From: Propionibacteriaceae bacterium AM104-82
GTDB taxonomy: Bacteria > Actinomycetota > Actinomycetes > Propionibacteriales > Propionibacteriaceae
Assembly: GCA_027658995.1 (NCBI GenBank)
Contig: JAQDQK010000001.1
Location: 186,001 to 250,000 of the forward strand
Reading direction: 5' to 3'
Length of the DNA stretch: 64,000 nucleotides
How positions within the stretch are numbered: the stretch's first letter is position 1; each line of letters begins with the position of its first letter. The notes beneath the pieces are model-generated. The model was not told where the DNA came from. It made no database searches and saw only the letters and a list, made by a program, of their open reading frames with translations. The translations under genes and the position numbers were made by a program. Shown piece after piece: positions 45,779-54,344 of this stretch.

Positions 45779-45796
45779 CCGTAAAGCGCTATAGTG
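45779..45796. promoter_or_regulatory. LacI-family operator upstream of GH5-GH38 operon
   Basis: CCGTAA-AGCGCT-ATAGTG; its reverse complement begins CACTATAGCGCTTTA, close to the 41231 site. It lies 60 bp before the GH5 start and 69 bp before the regulator start, so it can control both directions. Confidence 0.65.
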
Positions 45797-45855
45797 ATCC
45801 GAACCGGCCCACGGGCCGAACAGAAGACGGTCGCCCCAGGCAACGAGGCAGAGGC

Positions 45856-47040
45856 ATGAAATTCGGAGTCAACTACACCCCGCGAGTCGGCTGGTTCCAC
45901 CACTGGGTCGACTACGACCCGGGCGAGGTCGCGCGCGATTTCGACACCATCAGGGAACTGGGCGCCGACCATGTGCGGGTCTTCCCGCTGTGGCCGGTGT
46001 TCGAGCCCAACCCCACCTATGTGAGCCCCATCGCGCTGCGCAGGCTCGCCGAGACCATCGAACTCGCCGCGGAGCGGGGCCTCGGCGTCGCCGTCGACGG
46101 GCTGCAGGGGCACCTGTCGAGCTTCGACTTCCTCCCGTCGTGGCTGCTGACATGGCACCGCAGGAACCTGTTCACGGACCCGTTCGCCATGGAGGCGACG
46201 CACCGCTACCTGCGCGAACTCGCCGAGGTGTGTGCCGGGCACGACAACGTCTTCGCGCTGACGATCGGCAACGAGTTCAACCAGTTCACGGGCTCCGTGC
46301 ACCCGGAGCCGCACCCGGCCACCTCGCGGGACATCACCTTGTGGCTCGACACGATGCTGTCGGCGCTGCGCGAGGGCGCGCCTGGTAAGGACGTGCTCCA
46401 CTCGTGCTACGACGCGTCCTGGTACGACGACGCGCAGCCGTTCACGCTCGAGCACGTCGCCCGGTGGGGCGACATCACGGCCGTGCACGCCTGGGTGTTC
46501 AACGGCACCGCGCAGCGTTTCGGCCCCGACTCGTTCGAGACGAGGGCGCACGCCAGGTACATGGTCGAGGTCGCCCGCGCCTTCCAGGTCGACCCCGAGC
46601 GGCCGATCTGGCTGCAGGAGATCGGCGCGCCGCGCAACGTGCTGCCGGAGGCCTCCGTGGAGCCGTTCATCCGCGAGACCGTCGCTCAGGCGGCCGGTGC
46701 CGGGCTGAGCGGCATCACCTGGTGGTGCTCGCACGACGTCGCCCGCGGGCTCGGCGACTACCCCGAACTGGAGTACGACCTCGGCCTCATCGACGAGACC
46801 GGCCGGATCAAGAGGGAGGGTCGGATCGTCGCCGAGGCGGTCGCGGAGGCCGCAGCGACTCCCGTCGAGCGGAGCACCGCGTCCCTGGCGCTCGACCTCG
46901 CCGACCACGGGGGGCGCGCGGCGCTCGCCCCGGGCGGTAGCTTCTGGAATGACTACATGACCACCGCCCGCACGTTCGGGCACCCGCGCATCACGCTCGT
47001 CGGCGATCGCGTCGGACTAGGAGGACTCGCACATGCATGA
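45856..47040 (+). CDS. Glycoside hydrolase family 5-like, probable Man-beta-1,4-GlcNAc mannosidase
   Basis: A 394-aa intracellular TIM-barrel glycosidase without signal peptide. Clan GH-A catalytic residues are visible: acid/base in TIGNEFNQF (Glu140) and nucleophile in WLQEIGAPR (Glu255). Start MKFGVNYTPRVGWFHHW resembles GH5_18 enzymes, which in bifidobacteria split the Man-beta-1,4-GlcNAc core left after EndoH and alpha-mannosidase action. The subfamily is from recall and context. ATG 45856 follows GAGGCAGAGG; the stop overlaps the GH38 start by 8 bp. Confidence 0.8.
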   Translation: MKFGVNYTPRVGWFHHWVDYDPGEVARDFDTIRELGADHVRVFPLWPVFEPNPTYVSPIALRRLAETIELAAERGLGVAVDGLQGHLSSFDFLPSWLLTWHRRNLFTDPFAMEATHRYLRELAEVCAGHDNVFALTIGNEFNQFTGSVHPEPHPATSRDITLWLDTMLSALREGAPGKDVLHSCYDASWYDDAQPFTLEHVARWGDITAVHAWVFNGTAQRFGPDSFETRAHARYMVEVARAFQVDPERPIWLQEIGAPRNVLPEASVEPFIRETVAQAAGAGLSGITWWCSHDVARGLGDYPELEYDLGLIDETGRIKREGRIVAEAVAEAAATPVERSTASLALDLADHGGRAALAPGGSFWNDYMTTARTFGHPRITLVGDRVGLGGLAHA

Positions 47041-50029
47041 GAATCAGACGCTCACGATCGGCCGCGTCAAGCGCGTCCTCGACGAACGGCTCCGGCCCGC
47101 CGTCTACTCCGATCCGCACCCGCTGAGCATCGCCAGCCATGTCGTCGACGGTGAGCCGATCCCGGTGAGCGAGGGCCTCGCCGCCGAGTACACGCCGACC
47201 GAGGTCGGGCAGCGCTGGGGCCGCGCGTGGGACACCACCTGGTTCCGCATCGAGGGCGAGGTGCCCGCCGCGTTCGCGGGCCGCCGCGTCGAGATCGTCG
47301 CCGACCTCGGCTTCGACATCAACATGCCCGGCTTCCAGTGCGAGGGTCTCGTCTACCTGGCTGACGGCACGCCGGTGCGTTCGCTGAACCCGCGGGCCCA
47401 GTGGATCCCGGTGTCCAAGCACGCCGACGGCGGCGAGCCGCTTGAGTACTTCATCGAGGCCGCATCCAACCCGGTGCTGCTCGACTACCACCCGTTCCTG
47501 CCGACCGAGCAGGGCGACGTGCTCACCGCAAGCCAGGACGAGCTGTACCGGATCCGGCGCGTCGACGTGTGCATCTTCGAGGACGAGGTCTTCGAACTGG
47601 TCCACGACCTCGAGGTGCTCGTCCAACTGGCGGAGCAGCTTCCGGAGGAGTCGGCGCGCCGAGCGCAGATCCTGCGCGCGCTCGACCAGAGCCTGAACCG
47701 GGTCAACCTGCAGGACATCGCGGGCACCGCCGCGGCGGGCCGCGCCGAACTGCGCGATGTGCTCGCCAGCCCGGCCGAGCCGAGCGCGCACCGGCTGACC
47801 GCCGTCGGCCACGCCCATATCGACTCCGCGTGGCTGTGGCCGCTGCGCGAGACCGTCCGCAAGGTGGCGCGCACCAGTTCGTCGATGGTCACGCTGCTCG
47901 AGGAGGACGAGGACTTCGTCTACGCGATGTCCAGCGCCCAGCAGTACGACTGGCTCAAGCGCGAACGCCCCGAGGTGTTCGCCCGCGTCAAGAAGGCCGT
48001 CGCCGACGGCCGCTTCGTGCCGATCGGCGGCATGTGGATCGAGCCGGACGCGGTGCTTCCCTCCGGCGAGAGCTTCATCCGTCAGATCAGCCACGGTCAG
48101 CGGTTCTTCCGTGACGAGTTCGGCGTCGAGTGCAAGGGTGCCTGGCTGCCCGACAGCTTCGGCTACACCGGCGCGCTCCCGCAGTTGCTCGTCGGCTCGG
48201 GCTTCGAGTGGTTCCTGACCCAGAAGATCTCCTGGAACCAGGTCAACCGGTTCCCGCACCACACGTTCTGGTGGGAGGGCATCGACGGCACCCGCGTCTT
48301 CACGCACTTCCCGCCGATGGACACCTACAACTCCCAGTTGAGCGGCGAGGAGGTGGCAAGGGCCGCGCGCCAGTTCAAGGAGAAGTCGGTCGCCAAGTCG
48401 TCCCTCGCCCCGACGGGGTGGGGCGACGGTGGCGGTGGCACCACCCGCGAGATGCTCGCCCGCGCCAAGCGGATGGCCGACCTCGAGGGCAGCCCCCAGG
48501 TGGTCCTCGAGTCGCCCAACGACTTCTTCGAGCGGGCCATGGCCGAGCTTCCCTCGCCCGACGTCTGGCGCGGCGAGCTCTACCTCGAACTGCACCGGGC
48601 CACGTTCACGACGCAGCACCACACCAAGCAGGGCAACAGGCAGAGCCAGCGGCTGCTGCTCGAGGCCGAGCTGTGGGCCTCAGTCGCCGCGATCCGAGCC
48701 GGCTTCGACTACCCGTACGACGAGTTGGACGAGCTCTGGCGCGAGGTGCTGCTGCTGCAGTTCCACGACATCCTGCCCGGCACCTCGATCGCGTGGGTGC
48801 ACCGCGAGGCGGAGGAGAGCTACGCCAGGATCGCCGAGCGGCTGGAGGCCATCGTCTCCGGGGCGCTGGCCGCGCTCGGCGTGACGCTGGGGGAGGGTGG
48901 CCTCGTCGTCAACGCCGCCCCGGTCCCCGAGCTGTCGGTGCCCGCCGCGTCCGTGGCGGAGGCGGGTGCCGCCGTCGCGTCCGAGGCCCGCGCCGAGGGT
49001 GAGACCTTCGTGCTGTCCAGCGAACTGGCCCGCGTCGAGATCGACGGGGCGGGGCACGTCGTCTCGCTCGTCGACCTGCGCACCGGCCGCGAGGCGATCG
49101 TCGAGGGGGAGCGCGGCAACCTGCTGCAGCTTCACCAGGACTTCCCCAACATGTGGGACGCGTGGGACGTCGACGCGCACTACCTCGACATGCGCGAGGA
49201 CCTCGACGGGCCCGCGGAGGTCTCGGTCGACGGCGCGAGCGTCGTGGTGCGCCGCACCTTCGGTGCCTCCAGCATCGTGCAGCGCCTCGGCCTCGACGCG
49301 ACGGGCAGGCTGCTCACGATCGACTGCGAGGTCGACTGGCACGAGGAAGAGAAGTTCCTCAAGCTGGCCTTCCCCGTCGACGTGTTCGCCGACGAGGTGC
49401 TCGCCGAGACCCAGTTTGGCTACCAGCACCGCGCCAACCACACCAACACCTCCTGGGAGGCGGCCCGCTTCGAGACGCACGCCCAGCGCTGGTTCCTGGT
49501 GCAGGAGCCCGGCTTCGGCGTCGCCTTCCTCAACGAGTCGAGCCACGGCTTCGACGTCGCCCGGGTGCACGGCGAGCACGGCGTCGGCAACCTTGCCCGG
49601 TTCTCGCTGCTGCGCGCCCCGAAGTTCCCGGACCCGCGCGCGGACCGTGGCAGGCACACGCTGCGGCTCGGCGTCCTGGTCGGCGCGGACGTGGCTGACG
49701 CCACGACGGCCGGCTGGGCCCTCGAGCACCCGAGCCGGACGGCCTCCGGCGAGCCGGTCGCGCCGATCGCGACGTCGAGCAACCCCGCGGTGATCGTCAG
49801 CGCAGTCAAGCTCGCCGACGACCGCTCGGGCGACCTGGTCGTGCGACTCTACGAGTCGCGCGGGGGCCGCGCCAGCACCCGGATCGCGCTCGACGTGCCT
49901 GGCCTCGGGGCGGTCACCCGAACCGACCTGATCGAACGCGAATCGGGTCAGACGATCGACGTCGTCGATGGCACGGTCGAGCTGGTGCTTCGCCCGTTCG
50001 AGGTCGCCACGCTGCGCGTTTCGAGCTGA
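47033..50029 (+). CDS. Alpha-mannosidase (GH38)
   Basis: A 998-aa cytoplasmic enzyme. The zinc and catalytic core has GHAHIDSAWLWPLRETVRK (His260, Asp264) and WLPDSFGYTGALPQLL with nucleophile Asp374; QVNRFPHHTFWWEGIDG and later GH38 C-terminal beta domains follow. It would trim alpha-linked mannoses from imported high-mannose glycans before the GH5 enzyme acts. GGAGG precedes ATG 47033. Length matches the bacterial MngB/yeast Ams1 group. Confidence 0.95.
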   Translation: MHENQTLTIGRVKRVLDERLRPAVYSDPHPLSIASHVVDGEPIPVSEGLAAEYTPTEVGQRWGRAWDTTWFRIEGEVPAAFAGRRVEIVADLGFDINMPGFQCEGLVYLADGTPVRSLNPRAQWIPVSKHADGGEPLEYFIEAASNPVLLDYHPFLPTEQGDVLTASQDELYRIRRVDVCIFEDEVFELVHDLEVLVQLAEQLPEESARRAQILRALDQSLNRVNLQDIAGTAAAGRAELRDVLASPAEPSAHRLTAVGHAHIDSAWLWPLRETVRKVARTSSSMVTLLEEDEDFVYAMSSAQQYDWLKRERPEVFARVKKAVADGRFVPIGGMWIEPDAVLPSGESFIRQISHGQRFFRDEFGVECKGAWLPDSFGYTGALPQLLVGSGFEWFLTQKISWNQVNRFPHHTFWWEGIDGTRVFTHFPPMDTYNSQLSGEEVARAARQFKEKSVAKSSLAPTGWGDGGGGTTREMLARAKRMADLEGSPQVVLESPNDFFERAMAELPSPDVWRGELYLELHRATFTTQHHTKQGNRQSQRLLLEAELWASVAAIRAGFDYPYDELDELWREVLLLQFHDILPGTSIAWVHREAEESYARIAERLEAIVSGALAALGVTLGEGGLVVNAAPVPELSVPAASVAEAGAAVASEARAEGETFVLSSELARVEIDGAGHVVSLVDLRTGREAIVEGERGNLLQLHQDFPNMWDAWDVDAHYLDMREDLDGPAEVSVDGASVVVRRTFGASSIVQRLGLDATGRLLTIDCEVDWHEEEKFLKLAFPVDVFADEVLAETQFGYQHRANHTNTSWEAARFETHAQRWFLVQEPGFGVAFLNESSHGFDVARVHGEHGVGNLARFSLLRAPKFPDPRADRGRHTLRLGVLVGADVADATTAGWALEHPSRTASGEPVAPIATSSNPAVIVSAVKLADDRSGDLVVRLYESRGGRASTRIALDVPGLGAVTRTDLIERESGQTIDVVDGTVELVLRPFEVATLRVSS

Positions 50030-50048
50030 GGGCCCGCGCTCACGTGAC

Positions 50049-50086
50049 GCGGCCGGGGTCAGGCGAAACGCCTTGGCCCCGGCCGC
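50049..50086. terminator. Strong bidirectional terminator
   Basis: GCGGCCGGGG (50049-50058) pairs with CCCCGGCCGC (50077-50086), continued inward by AGGCG/CGCCT around an AAA loop. It separates the convergent GH38 and MFS genes. Confidence 0.85.
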
Positions 50087-50099
50087 AGTCATTTGAGGG

Positions 50100-51518
50100 T
50101 CAGCTGTCCTTCTTGATGGACGGTGCGGGAAGGGCCAAGGTGACGAGCCATGCTGCCGCCAAGATGCAGATCGAGATCCACATCGCGGTTGAGTAGCCGC
50201 CGGTTGAGCTCGAGCCAACGGCCGAACCGGAGGTGATGGCTTGGCCAAGGATCGTGAAGCTCAGCCCGGCCCCGATGCCGAAAGATGCTCCGTTGAGGCC
50301 AGGGAGCAGCCCTGGCGCATTGCTCGGGGACAGCAACACGCCTAGGCCATTGAGCATCACGTTGGTGATGCCGCCGTAGGTGATGCCGAGGGCGAAGATC
50401 AAGACGCCGAACACCACGGCGTTGTGCATGCCGACCAGCACCATCGCGGCCACGATCGCGGCGGAGGAGAGGATGCCAACCTGCAGGAGCCGCACGTAGC
50501 CGACCCTCGGCGCCATCCGGCCTGCGAACGGCCCCACGAGCCAACCGACCAGCGCGTACGGCGCCATGAACAGGAGCGAGGCGCTGGTGGCGCTCATGCC
50601 CCAGCCGGCGGTCGGGTTCTGCGCGAACGACGGCACGAGCAGGTTGACGATGGCCATCACTCCGGTCAGGGTCAGGATCGTCGTCAGGGGCATGGCCCAG
50701 ATCGCCCGGTTGCCCAACTCATTGGAGGGGATCAGGGGATTGGGTGAACGGCGCTGATGGGCCACGAACAAGAGCCCCGCGACGATCACCGCGATGCCGT
50801 AGCCGATGCTCCAGGCGCTGGGGAACCGATGCCCGAACGGGTCGCCGCCGACGGTCCAGGTGAGACCGATCACGACGATCGTAATGAGGACGACGCCGAG
50901 CCAATCCATCTTCTCGCCCTTGGACGGCGCCGATTCTGGCACCCAGCGCAACGCGGCGACGAAGGCAATGATCGTCGCGACCAGCGCGAAGACCAGGATG
51001 GAGCGGAAGCCCCAATGGTCCGCCATCCAGCCGCCGAGGATGACGTCGACGCCTGCGATGCCGCCGTTGATGGCGATGATGATCCCCATCTTGGTGCCGT
51101 ACTCCTTCTCGGAGCGGGTGGCCTCGCGCAGGGTGAGCAGCGCGATCGTGAAGACCGGGCCGCAGGCGCCTTGAATCGCCCGGCCCAGGTAGAGCCAACC
51201 GACGGTCGGCGCGAGCATCGAGATCACTGTGCCCACTGTCAGGATCCCGAGGGAGATCAGAAGGATTCTGCGCCTGCCGACCATGTCGGACAGTCGTGGC
51301 ATGAAGACCTGGAAGATGGCCTTCGAGAGGAAGAACATCGCGGTCGTGAAGGCGATCTGGGCGGTGGTCGCGCTCAGCTCGTTCTGCATGTGCTGCACCG
51401 CGGGGTTCAGCATGGTCGCGTTCAGCTGGAAGGCGACGACCGACAAGATGAGCCCAGCCAACAGGGTTGAGGTGGTGGTGCGCACCGCGGTCTCGGTGCG
51501 GGGTGACGTTGTGGTCAT
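50100..51518 (-). CDS. MFS transporter (DHA2-like, 14-helix)
   Basis: A 472-aa major facilitator protein with about 14 hydrophobic segments. The loop between helices 2 and 3 reads RLSDMVGRRRIL, and motif C-like GPVFTIALLTLREATRSEKEYG follows. DHA2 members are usually drug or solute antiporters, but the neighbours (nucleoside hydrolase, GntR regulator) suggest movement of nucleosides or bases. AAGGAC precedes ATG 51518. Codon use is slightly less GC-biased than in flanking genes. Confidence 0.85.
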   Translation of the reverse strand: MTTTSPRTETAVRTTTSTLLAGLILSVVAFQLNATMLNPAVQHMQNELSATTAQIAFTTAMFFLSKAIFQVFMPRLSDMVGRRRILLISLGILTVGTVISMLAPTVGWLYLGRAIQGACGPVFTIALLTLREATRSEKEYGTKMGIIIAINGGIAGVDVILGGWMADHWGFRSILVFALVATIIAFVAALRWVPESAPSKGEKMDWLGVVLITIVVIGLTWTVGGDPFGHRFPSAWSIGYGIAVIVAGLLFVAHQRRSPNPLIPSNELGNRAIWAMPLTTILTLTGVMAIVNLLVPSFAQNPTAGWGMSATSASLLFMAPYALVGWLVGPFAGRMAPRVGYVRLLQVGILSSAAIVAAMVLVGMHNAVVFGVLIFALGITYGGITNVMLNGLGVLLSPSNAPGLLPGLNGASFGIGAGLSFTILGQAITSGSAVGSSSTGGYSTAMWISICILAAAWLVTLALPAPSIKKDS

Positions 51519-51576
51519 GGACGGGTCCTTAGCGTGTGAAAAGGGTACCGATGAGTCGTCGGTGACTCGGGGGTCT

Positions 51577-52542
51577 TCAGGGAAGGGTGGTCAGGACGTC
51601 GACCAGGTGCGGCGCGACCGGGGTGCCGATCTCAAGCGCGACCGAGCAGTGTGCGTCCTCTTGCGCTGGGAAGCCGCGGTGCATGCCGCCGAGCGCGCAG
51701 ATCGTCTGGCCGCGCCCCGGGCCGAACGTGTCGTCGACGTCGACGGCGACCGTCGGCGCGAGCGTCGGGACGATTCCGCCAGCCGCGATCGCCGCTGCTA
51801 GGGGGTCATGCAGCGCCGAGCAGCGTCGCCCGTAGACGTCGATGTGAAAGTCGAAGTAGAAGTCGAGTACGTCGGCGAGGTGGTGTGCTGACCGGCTACC
51901 CGACGCGCGCAGCGCCTCGCGGTGCTCCTCCTCGAAGGTGTTGCGCATCGTGACGTCGAGTCCGACCATGGTCAGTGGCCAGTCGGCGGCGAACACGATT
52001 CGGGCCGACTCGGGGTCTTTGCCGACGTTGGCCTCCGTCACGGGGGAGATGTTGCCTGGATGGAGGGCGGCGCCGCCCATCAGGGTGACTCGACGCACTA
52101 GTCGCGGCAGGCGCGGCTCAAGCGCCAAGGCCTCGGCGAGGTTGGTCAAGGGGCCGACCGCAACGATCTGGAGCTCGCCCTCGTGACGATGGGCCAAGTC
52201 CACGAGCAGCTCGGCGGCCGAGCGGTCGACCGGGGTGCTTCCTGACTCTGGGAGCGTCACGGTTCCTGTGCCGTGGTCGCCGTGAATCCAGGCGGCGCCC
52301 CCATGGAACTCGCCGTTGCTCGGCTTCTTGGCTCCGATGGCGACGGGGACATCGCCCGCCCCCATGAGCGCGAGCCAGTCGCACGCGTTCTTGGCGCCGG
52401 TCTCGACGGCCGTATTACCGAACACGGTGCCGACGCCGACGAGGCGCACTGCCGGGCTGGCCACGAGGTAGCCCAGCGCTAGCGAATCGTCGACTCCCGG
52501 GTCGCAGTCGAGGTAGATGGGGTGGGGGTTTGGCGAGTTCAT
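51577..52542 (-). CDS. Inosine-uridine-preferring type nucleoside hydrolase
   Basis: A 321-aa enzyme that splits N-ribosides into base and ribose. The N-terminal Ca-binding motif is DCDPGVDDSLAL; VGPLTNLAEAL, RVTLMGGA and the catalytic-site region HDPLAAAIA are conserved. ATG at 52542 has GAGGAG five bases upstream; a GTG two codons earlier overlaps the RBS. First gene of the minus-strand pair with the MFS transporter, divergent from the GntR gene. Confidence 0.92.
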   Translation of the reverse strand: MNSPNPHPIYLDCDPGVDDSLALGYLVASPAVRLVGVGTVFGNTAVETGAKNACDWLALMGAGDVPVAIGAKKPSNGEFHGGAAWIHGDHGTGTVTLPESGSTPVDRSAAELLVDLAHRHEGELQIVAVGPLTNLAEALALEPRLPRLVRRVTLMGGAALHPGNISPVTEANVGKDPESARIVFAADWPLTMVGLDVTMRNTFEEEHREALRASGSRSAHHLADVLDFYFDFHIDVYGRRCSALHDPLAAAIAAGGIVPTLAPTVAVDVDDTFGPGRGQTICALGGMHRGFPAQEDAHCSVALEIGTPVAPHLVDVLTTLP

Positions 52543-52658
52543 CGGCACTCCTCATTGAATCCGTGCCCGTTCGGGCCTGTGGTGGCTCCTAGTCGTCGGC
52601 GGCGTGAGGGCCGCGTCGACGCGACCTCAGTCACCCATGCACCTCTGCTACTAGGTGA

Positions 52659-52672
52659 GTATGATGTTATAC
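52659..52672. promoter_or_regulatory. Candidate GntR operator
   Basis: GTAT-GATGTT-ATAC is a palindrome in the AT-rich part of the divergent intergenic region, between the nucleoside hydrolase and GntR starts; a GATACTACAGTGTAAC stretch follows. Confidence 0.4.
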
Positions 52673-52724
52673 CTCTCGATACTACAGTGTAACACCCAGG
52701 TTGTGCCCGTGGTTGAATAGGCCC

Positions 52725-53516
52725 ATGGCATCGTCGGTTGAAGAGTTCCTGGCCGTCCCGCTCCTCGTGCGGACCGGACAGCCCCTGCGGGTCGCCCTGT
52801 ATGCCAGGATCGTCGAGGGTATCCGGTCGGGTGTCTTTCCCCTTGGCACGATGCTTCCGCGGGAGACCGAGCTCGGGGTCGCTGTCGGGGCGTCGCGCAC
52901 TGTGGTGCGCGAGGCGTTGATGCTCCTGGAGGAGGACGGTTTGGTCGTTACCCGACGTGGCGTGGGGCGGTTCGTGGCGGACAAGCTGCCAGAGACCGGG
53001 CTCGAGGAGTTGCGACCGTTTGAGGATGTCCTCGCCACGCCAAAGGCACCCTTAGCCGTGCGTTCCGGCACACTGTCGCTTCAGGCTGCAACCCAGTACA
53101 CGGCAGGCCACCTCGGCGTCGATGACGCGGCGAACACCTGGTTCTGCGAGAGCGTCCTGGTCTCCGATGGTCGGCCCGTTGCCATAGTTCAGGAGCATCT
53201 ACCTGCAGGCAGGTATCTGAGCGATGTGAGCCCCCTCGTTGCCGCCAACCTCGACGCGGCACATGCAGACGGCAGGACCATCTTTGCTTCCCTCGTCCAG
53301 CGGTGCGGTCCGATCTTCACATCGGGGGTGTGCGAGGTGACCGCCAACGTCGTGGGGACCTCCCGCGGAAAGCTGCTGAACTTGAGTGCTTCGTCCCCGG
53401 TGCTGATCCTCACGCAGACGGCGTCGGTGAACAACCGCCCCGTCTACCTGGCCAAGTGCATCGTCTCGTCGGAGGTCGGCAACGTCAAGATCGTGCAGTC
53501 CCTGCCGACCCTCTGA
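52725..53516 (+). CDS. GntR-family regulator with UTRA domain (HutC subfamily)
   Basis: A 263-aa regulator: winged helix about 20-88 (LYARIVEGIRSGVFPLGTML, ETELGVAVGASRTVVREAL, VTRRGVGRFV), then a UTRA effector domain with RPVAIVQEHLP and RPVYLAKCIVSSE. It faces the nucleoside hydrolase and probably senses a nucleoside-derived effector. No clear RBS is seen before the ATG at 52725; a start eight codons earlier is possible. Confidence 0.9.
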   Translation: MASSVEEFLAVPLLVRTGQPLRVALYARIVEGIRSGVFPLGTMLPRETELGVAVGASRTVVREALMLLEEDGLVVTRRGVGRFVADKLPETGLEELRPFEDVLATPKAPLAVRSGTLSLQAATQYTAGHLGVDDAANTWFCESVLVSDGRPVAIVQEHLPAGRYLSDVSPLVAANLDAAHADGRTIFASLVQRCGPIFTSGVCEVTANVVGTSRGKLLNLSASSPVLILTQTASVNNRPVYLAKCIVSSEVGNVKIVQSLPTL

Positions 53517-53576
53517 CTCAGCACCTCTCGGACCGATGGGTGCGGCCGTGTCAGCGCTGAGCGCGCTGATGGTGCA

Positions 53577-54257
53577 TCACCATTGGCCGTATGCGCTGCG
53601 CGACAGAAGGAAGCCGTGTCCCGTGGAGGTGTTCCAGCAGGTCAGGCCCGACTGGCTGACGGTGCAGGCCCGATCGTCAACGACGGTGATCTGGCCATAC
53701 TGCAGTGTTGCGGCGGTGCTCATCCACATCGGCGCGTCGCCGTGGCAGTAGACCTCGGCGGCGTCGCCCAGCGAGTAGCCGTCGCAGCGGGTGTATTCGT
53801 CCTTGACCTCGTCGGCCATCACCGTCTCCATGGCGGTGCAGGTCAGGCGGCCGTCGTACAGGTCGCAGCCCGCGTTGCCTGACGGCGTCTTGAACGCCTC
53901 GCCCGGGAACGGGACGGTCGATCCGGTCACCGGAAGGCAGGCCGACGGGTCGACGCCGTTGGGAAGCACGATCCCGTTGGGGCAGCCCGCCTGAGGCTGT
54001 TGCGGTGGTTGGGAGGCCGGCTGTTCGGCAACGGGTGTGGCGGGCGGCTGCGACGCCGCGGGCTCCGGGGCGACCTCGGTCGCCTGCGGGGTCGGCCCGG
54101 CGGTCGGTTCCTCCTGCTCGGCGGACGGCGACCCGGCAGCCGACGAGGCTGGCAGGCCCGTCAGGCCACCGCTCTTCGTCGGCGCCGCCGTCGAAGCGCA
54201 GCCGACAAGGGCGAACAGTGCGACCACCGTCAGCGCCAGCCTGAAGCGTGTACCCAT
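53577..54257 (-). CDS. Putative lipoprotein, unknown function
   Basis: A 226-aa exported protein with lipobox LVGC near residue 20, a Pro/Glu/Gln/Ala-rich linker (about 30-95) and a C-terminal domain with six or more cysteines (GCPNG, SACLP, GCDLYDGRLTC, CDGY, YCHG, CTV..., CW) that could form disulfides. I recognise no family by name. GGGGGAAAG precedes ATG 54257. Convergent with gntR. Confidence 0.75.
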   Translation of the reverse strand: MGTRFRLALTVVALFALVGCASTAAPTKSGGLTGLPASSAAGSPSAEQEEPTAGPTPQATEVAPEPAASQPPATPVAEQPASQPPQQPQAGCPNGIVLPNGVDPSACLPVTGSTVPFPGEAFKTPSGNAGCDLYDGRLTCTAMETVMADEVKDEYTRCDGYSLGDAAEVYCHGDAPMWMSTAATLQYGQITVVDDRACTVSQSGLTCWNTSTGHGFLLSRSAYGQW

Positions 54258-54344
54258 CTTTCCCCCGATCGCGGACCTTGGCACACACTAACGGGAGGGG
54301 CCGTCCACTTCGGGCGGCCGCTTGACGTCGGCTAATGTCGAGGC

